From NCBI GenBank assembly GCA_037039925.1, contig JAXRKP010000486.1, forward strand, positions 220,001 through 284,000: a DNA stretch of 64,000 nucleotides, written 5' to 3'. Position 1 is the stretch's first letter, and every line of letters begins with the position of its first letter. The position numbers were made by a program, and so were the translations under genes. Positions 47,301-57,535 of the stretch are shown piece by piece. Source of the stretch: Doris montereyensis. Its lineage: Eukaryota > Mollusca > Gastropoda > Nudibranchia > Dorididae. Under the pieces are notes generated by a model. It had not been told where the DNA came from. It saw nothing but the letters and a program-made list of their open reading frames with translations, and did not search any database.

Positions 47301-50300
47301 ACCACATAGTGTGGATGAAAATTCCGATGAAAAAAGTCACATCCTCTTACCTCTTGTAAGGCTGACCTCAATATGAGTGAATAATCTTGTTCCGCTGTGT
47401 ACGAGGCTACAGCACGTGGCACCTGTAGTCTCCCCCCTCCCCATCCCTCACTGAAGAGGCTGCCACGCTTGACCACAATGTACCTGTGATTATTGTGATT
47501 GTTTTCTATCTTCACTGAGTGAGGTGACATAGCGGACAATTTATTTTGTTATTGTCATCGTGTTTATATTGCATGTTTACTAACAATAACATCTATCACA
47601 GACAACTTTTATTAAACATGAAAAGGAATAATACTGCAGTTGGCCTATTACTAATGAAGAGGAATATGAAAGGTATAAATATAATACTAAAAGATAGAAA
47701 ACGGGTCAGGACCGAGAAATCTTCAGTGTTCCTAACCTTCATAAACAAGGAGACATAGAAACAATTCCTGGATGAAACTAATACTAATAGAGTCATTGGT
47801 GCAACGACCCATCGAGCAATGTTCATCAACAGAGCAAGCCTCACAACAACAATAAACAATGGTTGTGGTTGGCTGTGTTGAATTTTATGTAGTAGAGTTT
47901 CAACGAACATCACTTTATCTATATTCCTAAAGGAATCAATTTCATTCTCACATCTAAATAAAATGATGGAACTATAATACTAATACTAGAGGAAATGTCC
48001 AACCGCCTTCTGCTAATCCCATGACCGAGTCCAATGTGCATAGGTAACACATTCCCATGATGAAAGAAACCCCGGTTTATTGTTTTCAAGCGTTGCTTCC
48101 CCAGCTGCGGCAACACGCTCTATCCCAGATCTAACACCTCTCCTCAGCTACATGCATCCCATGCTTTTGAAAACTCTCTCCCTACCCTATGTCTATAACT
48201 AGTATCACCCTCTCTCCTCATTTACAATGACATCAATGACCATCGTTTTGTATTCTTGGCTGTTCCCCTTCTTACGGTACCATAGTAATCCATCTCCTCC
48301 CAAACAGCCCCCACCCCTTTAATCCAGTGGTTTTTCACATCTTTCCCCCACTTCTGGATGTGTCTCCCTCCTTAGTTCTTTCTAATCTATACAGTAGGAA
48401 GATACTCTTGTAGTTTCTAATGTCTATTCACTTCAAATAGCCGCCCTTCCTCTTGTCCAGATACCACATGTCATGTGAAATGGACCTGTTTGAGAGTTCA
48501 AAGTACCTTTGTTGCTGATTGCTGAACTCAGATGAAAGCATGTACTTTCAACATTCTAATCTCTTCATTTTTATGTGAAAAGAGGTGGAGATATATTTTG
48601 ACGTATGAGACATTTGACAATATAACCATCAACACAATGCTCCCCCTGATTGGTCAACTCTGAACATTGCTTCTTTCTATTGACTGAAGATCACGCCCTC
48701 CATTCAGGCTGACCTTAGGTGTACAATGTGGTTGGCCACTGATATCTTTATTTATTTCAATCACTATTTCTTGCTTGTGGGTGGAGCTTCTTATTAAAGT
48801 AATTGACATCTGTCTAGAAGTTGCGTCGGTCATACGAAGACAAGAGTCTTTGGTTTTGTACACTTTTTATAGAGGGTCCACACCTTGCATTTGAGATAAG
48901 ACCTCCTGTGTGTTGTATCTCTTTATAAGAAATATATTGAGTGTGTGTTAGCCTCGGAAATGAAATATCACTTTTACCCCTTTAGAATAATAGACTTTCT
49001 CTGGTGTGGCGTGGGTTGATCAGTGTAATTAGTCAGAATAAAGGCATTCCCAAAGCCTTTCTTTGAATGCAGTGCAATTATACGGGACCCGCCACTAATG
49101 CTTTGTCTTGTTGGAAGGCTGGGAGAGATGCAAATATATGGGACCCGCCTGGATAGGGTTAAAACATTTGTTTATATCTTTTTATTGTCATGTTGCAGAT
49201 ATATGTACAAAAATATATGTAGACAAGCTGGCAAAAGATTAACTGCATACCTCCTAGTATTATCTAAAAACAGATTTCATGAACATGCATTAGGAGCATT
49301 TCTTAAACTTTTCCGTATCTTGATAATCATTCAGGACTCATTTTGTTTGATCAGTTTTATTGACATATAAATGTGTATTGAATCAGTTTTAAAGTTGTGG
49401 CTGTTAAGATAGTGTTTCATGCCTGTGAAAATGTTTGACAACTTGCTTGCGTGTTAAGGCTTCATAGATTTTCGCTTCAGGTGGAATTAATCTTTTTTTT
49501 TTTTTTTTGCTTGTTGCATAAATTAATTTCCAGGTGAAATCTGATTTTGATCAAACTTAGGTAATTCAAGTGTTCTTTGATGTTTCTTTTCAGGTGTTAT
49601 CCTTAGGGATTCCCATGGTGTTGCACAAGTAAGATTTGTGACCGGTAACAAAATTCTTCGCATCTTGAAAAAGAAGGGCTTGGCAGCTGGCCTCCCTGAA
49701 GATCTTTACAGTCTTATCAAAAAGGCTGTCAACATCCGCAAGCATTTGGAAAGAAACAGGAAGGTATTCTGCAGTGATAGACATTTATCCATTATAACCT
49801 GTTCTGATGGTCTTTCCTCTGACCATGTGTCAGCAATTTCAACACAATGCAGTTGTTTGCTCCTAAACCTTAACTCTTTGTCTCCGGAATTTTTTTCCCC
49901 AGTCTGCCGGAATTAATTTTTGCTGAGCGAAAAATGTCTTTATCAACCTAAAGTAACCGCCCCTGACATGCCTCAAAAGTTACAACTATTATATACCAAA
50001 TTGTTCATCATTGAATACAGAATCTTTCTATGACTAGTTTATACATATGGGACAAACATAAAACATGTAAAAGGTAAAAGAAGTTGGAAGGGTAGAAGAA
50101 AAGTACCGTAAATAAAACATAAATTTTGATGTTTGCTCATATGAGAGAGGTAATCCACTTGATCAGTCAGGTCCAGGGGTCTATATCATTCAAGGTGAAG
50201 TAAATCCAAAGCAGGGAAAAGTTACAGAAGTGAAATATCTTGAAAACTAAGAAAGTTATGATTATTTTTGTAAGGCCGATCAATCCATAAAAAAGCTCCG

Positions 50301-53300
50301 AAAAATGGTGACATCCAGAAAACAAAGGAAATAAGCTGTCAAACGGTAAAAAATACAGATCTATGTACAAAGCAAGGGTGTAAGGCAAGCTTACAAATGA
50401 GGATCAGTATGCCACCTCTCAGAACAATGTTTTGGATGTAGGTGTGGTAGATCAGGGCATCCCTTGCATATGAAATTAGTGCGTTTGACGTTTGTGGGTG
50501 TGCTGCATACCCGACAACGTCTGTCATTCGGAACATACGACACCAGGTGGGTAGCTCCTTCAAGGCGCTGAATAGGATTAGATCTTGGCCGACCTCTCTT
50601 CTTAGAAGGCTGCTGAATCTCAGGATTGGCAGCCGTGATGGTGAGGCAGCCTGGCACAATTGGTTGATCAGTATGTGTTTGTATTTCTTCAATCCTATTT
50701 TTTTGCCAGGGTCAGGTCGTGTGAGACAATACAGAATATATGAATTTACACATGCTATCTCACAGATCCAATGGAAAAGTTTCTTCCACCACTTTTTGGA
50801 CTTTCTTTTTTGTATGCCATAATAACCCACCATTTGGTCGGCCTTGTCGCATCCATTCATGCTGAAGTTGTAGTCTTTCACGACCGATGGCTTCACCGCA
50901 CCTCCGTTGTCAATCGGTTCATCAACTCTTGCATTGGTAGAAACCATCACGACTTGTTTTTTTGCCTTTTTGTCCCTGTAGGCTAAGCAAAGGATTTTAT
51001 TTTCCTGCGACATCCAGTACTTGGATTGAAGATGCTGCAGTGTTGTCCCTTTTACATTCTTCAATTCTACAGGAAACCCAATTTGACGGGGTTGAAGCGT
51101 GCCGGTGTAATATTGTTTCATTCTCAGCATCTCATCCACAAGACCCTAGTTGTATAGAAGCGGTCGGCAAAGATATGATGACCAACCCCAATAGGCTTCA
51201 ATAAAGTCTCAAAAATCCTCACCGCGTTTCTACCTTGTTGATCAAAGTCAGTAATGGGATCATATGATGTATCGGCACCATAGTATGTGAGGAGATTCAA
51301 CACATACCCGGTGCTACTGTCCACTAAGCCAAAACTCTTTATATGGTATTTGTGAGGTTTTGACGCATTATATTGTTTATACTTCCACCTCCCTTTCCAA
51401 CCTATTATCATTTCATCAATGCTTACATTTTGATAGGGAGTGAAAGCCTCGTTGAATCTGTCTATCAGAAGATTTATGAATGGTTCAATTTTATTTTTGC
51501 CGACTGCGTCAGGCTCTCCCACATGAAGCATTGTGTGGTATATCACTTCGAATCGCTCTCTGTCAAACATTTCGTGATAGTACGGCGTGTACATTGAATC
51601 TTCCAACGAGTGGTAGTCTTGGACGTATGGACGTGGATCTAAGCCCAGCGAGTTCGCAACAGCAAAGAATTTGTAAAGTTCATGCTTGTCTATAGGCGTC
51701 GAAGATCCATAGCAAGATCTCCTTCTTGCTGGTGTGTTCCTCATTGTTTGCTCTTCAGCATATCTATTTATAGATGTGATCAGAGAATCACACACATCGT
51801 CCGTGTAAAGGGCCCGGTAGCATTCCAATACTGTTGATGTTTCATCTATGAGAGCATCATTGACCCCTGGCTCTTTCCCATCTTTTGGCAAAAATCTTAG
51901 AGTGCTAGAGGTTTCTTTATTCAATTCACTTGATCTACTTATTTCTGTCCATTCTAGATCTAATACAGTAGATCTAGATCTAGATCTACCAGTAGTGTTA
52001 GAGCTAGCTTGCATTCTAGGCCTTTTACCTCGACTAGTACCTGGTTGGGCGACGCCCCCTCTCCCCTTCCTCATCACTGGAACTAGATCTGGATCTAGAT
52101 ATTGGCTCGGTAAACGCTGGATCCAAATCAAGGTCCCTAGCACCACCTATTTCTTCCTCTTCATCACTAGAACTACTGCTTTCACATTCTTCATTCAACG
52201 TTTCAAATAAACGAGCTGCTTGAAGCGCTGTCAGTCTTTAGGGAGGGATCGAGACCCGGAAGAACGCCACCATCTTGAAACAACAGAATCCAATGTAAAC
52301 AAACCAAATTTTGCAGAAAATTCGATGTATTTTTGACAAAACAGCCCTCAACAAGTCGAAATCAACAAACTGAGATATTTTACTTTCGATATTAGCGTTA
52401 GGGAAGTTGTTAAAATGTTTCACTGGGCTTTCAAAAGAAACGAAACAAAGGGCCATCGGCCGAACGGTGGGAGCGTTGTTTCGGAAAAACGACCGTTCAC
52501 AAACAACGCTGTGAGCGTTGTTCCGGAGACAAAGAGTTAAGTCTTGTCTGATTTGTGGAGCTAAAGATAATCATTTATCTGATTTGTGGAGCTAAAGATA
52601 ATCATTTAGGAAACAAGTAATCCACCCATCCTTTGTCTATGATGTTTCAATATATTTGCTACTCTTGAAAGCAGATGATGAATAAAATCACCGTATTTAC
52701 TGAGACAAAAGGAGAGCATGCAATATAAATTTATATGGGATCAAGGTTTTCTAAATAATTAGGTCCTAGACTTTTATGTTGTATTTTCACCACAGCATAA
52801 AGATCATCCACTTACGTTCTAAGGAGGTCATTATGTCTTTTATAGTTAAGTGTTTGCCTCTTACTTTTCTGTCTGACTGCACATAGTTTCGTGTTTATTT
52901 TGTTGTTGAGATTTAAAAGTTTTCAACATCTTGTTGGATTGAGCGCAAAGCGAATTCACTGGCACATGTTGATGTTGAGTTAAAAAGAATATAAAATTTT
53001 TGGTTGTTTGGTTTTAGTTTTAGTGTTCTTTTCCTGTCATAGTGGTATTGGTGAGTAGACCTATTCACATAATTCTGGGTCGATTTTGAAACAAGTTAAA
53101 AGACTTTAAATTCTTGTTTAGTTACTGCACAATGAAGAAAGATGATCTATTATGTGTTCTTATGATAATCCCAGTGAAATGACTTTTGACTATCTCAATT
53201 ATTTTTACGTTGATGATATGTTGGGAAACACATCAATCATGTTGATTCAGACAATGAATTAGACCTTCATGTTGAGTTGGAGAGTGGAAGTTTTAAACTA

Positions 53301-56300
53301 GATTTTGATCTAGACGACAATTTTGGAATGGGGAATCTATATGCATGAATCGTCTTCTTCCACTTTTCAGTGGTCTTATATTGTGAACATCCTAACATGC
53401 ATATAAATAATGTATCAAATGGGGGGGGGGGGGGGGGTATTTTAAGAACGTCTTGCAAAATTAATGTTTTCCAACATGTCATATTTAGAAGAATTTCGTC
53501 TCTGCTTTGATTTATAGATTAATATTTATTGTCTGATTAACCCAATCCTGCCTAACGTGTCCTTCCGGCCTCCTGCTATGACGTCGGAAAGTAGCAGACT
53601 TGCTTACAAAGCATTCTAGCAACAAATCTTACGAGGTCACGACCTATCATAACTGTTAACCTATTCACATGATTTTTAGAAGGAAACGGAACTCTTCTAC
53701 ATTGTTTGGTCATTATTCTAAAAAAATTCAAAGTTTGGAGGTCATAGACCGGCAAAATGGCATTTCAACACATGGAAAGATGGCTTCGTGAATTGAGAGA
53801 TGAACAACGGCGATTTAGGGCCCAACGAAACGCTAAATCAGGATGAAAAGGACGAAGGCTCTGATATTGAAGAAGTTTTGACTGATCTGGGTAATGACGA
53901 AGAAGAATGTAGCGATAGATCTAGATCTACCTCTATTGGCATTGAGGCGACCGATGCATTGGCAGGTGAAATCGAAACTGCCGTGCCTGTGACCGAGTGG
54001 ATGACAGATATATCCAACATTCAACTTGAGCCTTTTACCGTAGCAACTGGTGCACTCTAGGACCTTCCTATCACTGCTAAACCAATCGATTACTTCAATT
54101 TGTTTGTATCTGAAACTTTTACATGACGCATCAAATAAACCTGTATGCAGAGCGATGTCGAAACAGGAAAATAGGCAATGTGACATCTACTGGAAGCCTG
54201 ACAGAAGATGATGTACGCTCATACCTGCTTATAAACATCATGTTTGGACTTATTCAGCTTCCAGAGATGAGAATGTATTGGTCTGAGGACCCATTATTTC
54301 GTGTATCTGCTGTAGCGGATGCACTTGGACAGCAGAGATTCCAGAAGATACATCAATATCTCCATCTCAATGACAACACCAACCAGCCTGCACGAGACTC
54401 GCTACTCCACGACCCCCTCTTCAAAGTCCGCCTCTTACTTGAGACTGAGAGCAACATGTTCCTCTGTTTACAAACCGATGAGAGAGCTGAGCGTCGACGA
54501 AGCCACGATTGGTTTTAACATGGGAAGATAAGGCATGAAATGATGGAGGTATCCCATGTGGTTTATCTTCCAAGTGGCAATTGTAAATTACTGGCTGCTC
54601 ATGAGGAGGAAGGCGTCAGCTCCAATCATCTTGCATTTCGTAAAGCCCTGTGAAAAGCCTGTTAACAGGCCCCGATCTTTGAAAAAGCCCCCACCCAGCA
54701 ACGCATCAGTGTGGCTGCCAGGGCAGAGCCAGCATCTGCAAAGCATGACCTTTTGCAGATGACTGGCCGCAAGAAACGCTGCTATCAGTGCTCTATAGAC
54801 GGGAGGAAAGCACCCAGTAGACGGCGTGCTGAGACTGTTTATGGATGTCGTTTTTGCAAAGTGCACCTGCACAAGGGACAGTATTATGCAAAGCATCATG
54901 ATGTACTTATACAGTGTTCAATGTTGTAAATATCAGAGTGTCTGTCCAATAAAATCATTACTGTAAATGAATTAAAAAAAAGAAACCAAAAAAATGAAGG
55001 AAAAAAACTGATTTTAATAACAATGGGTGCAAACACACTTTGTTTAGGCATCCAGGCTGGCCAGCAGGTTAGGCAGGATTAGGTTAAGACAAGCTGAGGG
55101 TTCAAATGAACGGATGATGCATACGTAGCTCTTCAATTGAAAATTTCTTGTTGAGATATGGTGGAGATAATGTTTATCCTAACAGTTCAGTACTTTCTCC
55201 TCCTTTGTCCATGATGTCTCAATGATATTTGCTACTCCTGAGAGCGAATGATGAATCATATCACCTTTTTTCTGAGACAAAGGAGAGATAATAACCTGAA
55301 TTATAAAGAAATTGGTGTAATTAGGCCGTTTGAATGATTGGGTACTTTGTCCTTTATGACTCCTTAAGCTGATTGTTAACCTATCTCTGTCAGTGACAAC
55401 TAATAGTTTCATTTATGTAAATATCGGTAAAAACATGCTATACTGAGAGTAAAATTGATTTAAGATTTGTTTTGTTCTGGTTAAATCCTCTTGTGTTATT
55501 TTATAATTATTTTTTGTTAAATGTCATAATCCAACCAAATCATTTTTTCTAGTTTGTTTTTCCATTAAAGTTTTGCTTTTCACATTGAATTAAATGCTAC
55601 TAAAAGTAGTAGCATGCCATTCAAAGATTGGGGCAATACAGACAATCAGATTGGGCATACACCTCAGGGTAGAATGCCTTCTTTTTTCCCCATTGCTGCT
55701 CACTTTAAAAAGCTGTTTGTTTGTTTCAAAAGGACAAGGATTCCAAATATCGTCTGATCTTGGTAGAATCCAGAATTCACCGACTTGCCCGTTACTACAA
55801 AACGAGGAAAGTTTTGCCTCCCACATGGAAATAGTAAGTGATGTGTTGAGTATTTGTCTGCTCGCTCCTTTATCTATGATGTTCAAATTATATTTGCTAC
55901 TCTTGAATCTGATGAAACCATTCACCATGCTTATCTGAGATAAAGGAGCGTTTTTCACTATTTTCGGCCTGCGATGTAGCGTAGCCGTGATTATCGTGGC
56001 GGGTTTTGAGTGCCTAGTTCAAGGGTGGGCTTTCTAGAAATATTGTGTGGGCACCTTTTTTATGCATCATATTTCTAAGTTTACTATTTGAGAATGCATT
56101 TATTGCAGCAATCTGTTACTACTAAACAGTGCTGTCTGTGTCTTTGTATGAATGAGGATTTATAGTACATGTGATAAGCAGGTTTATTAAAGGGTCACGG
56201 GCAGTCAGTATGGTATTAACTCTGAGTTATTGCTCCATGCCAGATTAATTTCATCCCCTGCAAGAGTGATACATTACAAAGACATAACTTTGCCTAGCAT

Positions 56301-56774
56301 TGAGTGCCAATCGCCAATCTATCACTGCTTCCGCTTTAAAAGTGAGTCTACAAAACAATTGGACGGCGTCCATAACCAATACATCAGCATTGGGCATAGG
56401 ACAACTTTGCGAAAGCACCGATGGATCTGCGATTGGCAAATTCTGATATCATTAGCAGTAACGGGTAGTACTCGGACAGCATTGTCAGAGAGTGGGGGAG
56501 GGTGTATTTCAAGGGTAAGATGAATTTCACACAAACTCAGTGGGCTGTTTCAAAGGAGTTCACTTTTTATCATTATTATTGAGGTGTACCTATGTACATT
56601 ATTGTAGTGATGATATTGTAATACTTCAGAGAGAACAGGAGTTGTTAGAAGTAAAAAAAATATCTCAGGGTTTAATTTTAATTAAATCTAAGGCATTTTG
56701 TATTGCCATTAATCCATTCTTTTTCTTCTTCTATTTACAGTGAATCATCCACAGCATCTGCACTTGTTGCATAA
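44311..56774 (+). CDS. RPS13: 40S ribosomal protein S13 (uS15)
   Basis: Component of the small ribosomal subunit (bacterial S15 homologue) that binds 18S rRNA near the inter-subunit face. Coding exons: 44311-44333, 45604-45652, 46673-46751, 49594-49763, 55733-55833, 56741-56774. All junctions are GT-AG and in phase. They give exactly 151 codons plus TAA, the usual animal length, with no frame break. Motifs in order: [90 protein letters not shown]. Start choice is fixed by the MGRMH N-terminus. The introns host three box C/D snoRNAs and two piggyBac elements. AATAAA follows 30 bases after the stop. Confidence 0.97.
45604..45652 (+). CDS. RPS13: RPS13 exon 2
   Basis: [16 protein letters not shown] after TTTTCAG; donor GTAAGA. 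Confidence 0.95.
46673..46751 (+). CDS. RPS13: RPS13 exon 3
   Basis: [20 protein letters not shown] then LTPSQI. Acceptor CTTTTATTGCAG, donor GTAATC. Confidence 0.96.
46752..49593 (+). other. RPS13 intron 3
   Basis: 2.8 kb. No snoRNA with a closing stem, no exon and no known element found. TGATGAAAG at about 48059 looks like a box C, but no matching box D and stem follow. Confidence 0.5.
49594..49763 (+). CDS. RPS13: RPS13 exon 4
   Basis: [20 protein letters not shown] through [10 protein letters not shown]. Acceptor TTTCTTTTCAG, donor GTATTC. Confidence 0.96.
49874..52536 (-). mobile_element. piggyBac element 1, complete copy
   Basis: 2663 bp bounded by identical 16-bp inverted ends (CTCTTTGTCTCCGGAA and its complement). 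A perfect TTAA target duplication lies at 49870-49873 and 52537-52540. It sits in RPS13 intron 4 in the opposite orientation. Matching ends and duplications point to a fairly young insertion. Confidence 0.95.
50391..52205 (-). pseudogene. piggyBac transposase with three frame breaks
   Basis: The transposase excises and inserts DNA at TTAA. An acidic Ser/Asp/Glu-rich N-terminus (52205-52080) leads into a DDE_Tnp_1_7-type core. The catalytic Asp residues lie in [26 protein letters not shown] and [15 protein letters not shown]-terminal Cys-rich zinc domain follows (CRVC...CKGC...CSERWH), the part that binds the ends. Three frame changes separate these parts: near 52070, near 51130 and near 50600. 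All domains and catalytic residues are otherwise present, so this may be an active gene with consensus errors or a recently dead copy. Confidence 0.88.
52547..52608 (+). repeat. 31-bp direct duplication
   Basis: Two identical 31-bp units starting TCTGATTTGTGGAGC, just right of the piggyBac target site. Confidence 0.85.
52630..52712 (+). ncRNA. SNORD76: Box C/D snoRNA, SNORD76-like, copy 1 (RPS13 intron 4)
   Basis: Box C ATGATGT 52639-52645, D' TTGA 52665-52668, C' ATGATGA 52675-52681, D CTGA 52700-52703. The closing stem is CCTTTGTC with GACAAAAGG (one bulged A). The guide before D' is ATATTTGCTACTC. Its complement matches AGTAGCAAATAT of 28S rRNA. The fifth base from D' faces the A that vertebrate SNORD76/U76 methylates (A2350 in older human numbering; from memory). 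Same strand as RPS13, as expected for an intron-processed snoRNA. Confidence 0.85.
53421..53437. repeat. G17 homopolymer
   Basis: Seventeen G in a row. Long G runs are prone to length error in assemblies. Confidence 0.95.
53541..55083 (+). mobile_element. piggyBac element 2, internally deleted
   Basis: 1543 bp. Ends CCCAATCCTGCCTAACGTG and, inverted, CCTAATCCTGCCTAACCTG (two mismatches), with TTAA at 53537-53540 and 55084-55087. The ends differ from element 1, so it is a different subfamily. It is also in RPS13 intron 4, sense orientation. Confidence 0.92.
53800..54928 (+). pseudogene. Truncated piggyBac transposase relic
   Basis: N-terminal acidic part ([20 protein letters not shown]) and the [15 protein letters not shown] motif are interrupted by stops. 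The next block has [20 protein letters not shown] and [20 protein letters not shown]. The first catalytic Asp region ([14 protein letters not shown]) is in another frame. Almost all the catalytic core is missing. The C-terminal Cys-rich domain survives ([11 protein letters not shown]...[18 protein letters not shown]). Not functional by itself; it could be moved in trans. Confidence 0.85.
55201..55284 (+). ncRNA. SNORD76: Box C/D snoRNA, SNORD76-like, copy 2 (RPS13 intron 4)
   Basis: Perfect 9-bp stem TCCTTTGTC (55201-55209) with GACAAAGGA (55276-55284). Box C ATGATGT 55211-55217, D' CTGA 55238-55241, C' ATGATGA 55248-55254, D CTGA 55272-55275. Guide ATATTTGCTACTC as in copy 1. It shares the same intron with copy 1, about 2.5 kb apart with piggyBac element 2 between them. 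Confidence 0.9.
55733..55833 (+). CDS. RPS13: RPS13 exon 5
   Basis: [20 protein letters not shown] then YYKTKRVLPPTWK. Acceptor TTTGTTTCAAAAG, donor GTAAGT. Confidence 0.96.
55864..55949 (+). ncRNA. SNORD76: Box C/D snoRNA, SNORD76-like, copy 3 (RPS13 intron 5)
   Basis: Perfect 11-bp stem GCTCCTTTATC (55864-55874) with GATAAAGGAGC (55939-55949). Box C ATGATGT 55876-55882, D' TTGA 55903-55906, C' CTGATGA 55909-55915, D CTGA 55935-55938. Same ATATTTGCTACTC guide. The stem differs from copies 1 and 2 at a T-A versus G-C pair, changed on both sides, which argues for selection on the fold. It starts only about 30 bases after the exon 5 donor. Confidence 0.9.
56741..56774 (+). CDS. RPS13: RPS13 exon 6 (coding part)
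   Basis: Completes [11 protein letters not shown] and TAA. Acceptor TTCTATTTACAG. Confidence 0.96.
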
Positions 56775-56803
56775 AGGTCTTTTTTAAATGGCAGGTGGAC
56801 ATA

Positions 56804-56809
56804 AATAAA
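56804..56809 (+). terminator. RPS13: RPS13 poly(A) signal
   Basis: AATAAA 30 bases after the stop codon, giving a very short 3' UTR, as usual for ribosomal protein genes. Confidence 0.85.
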
Positions 56810-56978
56810 GTTAATGGATGAAGAAAGAAAATGTGTTGTACTTCTTCTTTGGCTATTTTTTTTCACACTCACAATTTGTTTGTAGTTGTTATGAGGTAAA
56901 ACTGTTATTGGTCAATACATGTACATGTATTTGTTATCCCTGTGTTTGTTTATTTTTGTTTTCCGCTTTGTATTTATG

Positions 56979-57174
56979 GGGGGACTCAACGGTCCAGACG
57001 CAAGGTGTTAACCTCTCAGTCAAAAGATTGTGGTACCGGTCTGTTAGTGTCAGGTTGAACCTCCCTGGTCAAAGTTGATGGTTCGACATATAGTCCCATT
57101 GGACTTGGAGACGAGCGATAAGAAGGTTCAGTGCGCAGATCACAACACTGTACATGTTGAAGATACCATGGCTG
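56979..57174 (+). mobile_element. SINE-A copy, 3' truncated
   Basis: Head GGACTCAACGGTCCAGACGC, body to GAAGATACCATGGCTGC, then replaced by another SINE-A head. Confidence 0.7.
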
Positions 57175-57194
57175 CTTCTTTTCTTCCTCCTCCA

Positions 57195-57302
57195 GGTAAC
57201 TCACTAGTCCAGAGGCAATGTGTTGGCCTCTCAACCCAAAGGTCATGGGTTCAAGCCTCAGTGGTTGAAAAGTTTTTTCTTCTGAGTAAAACCCTTTCCT
57301 CA
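57195..57302 (+). mobile_element. SINE-A head fragment
   Basis: CTAGTCCAGAGGCAATGTG and GGGTTCAAGCCTCAGTGG, ending in GAGTAAAACCC. Followed by a (TTCTCC)-like pyrimidine tract to about 57375. Confidence 0.7.
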
Positions 57303-57535
57303 TTCTGTTTTGTCTTCTCCTTTCTTCTGCTTCTTCCTTTTCTCCTCTTTCTTCTTTTTCTCCTGCATCTTCAGGTTCCAGTTTGTGGATTCTGCAGGAT
57401 GTTGATCATAACCATAGGAAGATACGCTTCCATTACATGTATATTATTCATTCTTTGTCTTTCAAAGAAACACGCCTTGCATGAGGGTAAATCAAATACA
57501 TGTAATCAAGTCTGCCAATGCCATATATTATAATC

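Noticed and set aside
48055..48115. Fourth snoRNA in RPS13 intron 3
   Set aside because: A TGATGA box is present, but there is no CTGA at proper spacing and no closing stem.
57195..57265. Functional tRNA genes in the SINE heads
   Set aside because: A and B boxes are present, but acceptor and anticodon stems do not pair well and the heads run into SINE bodies.
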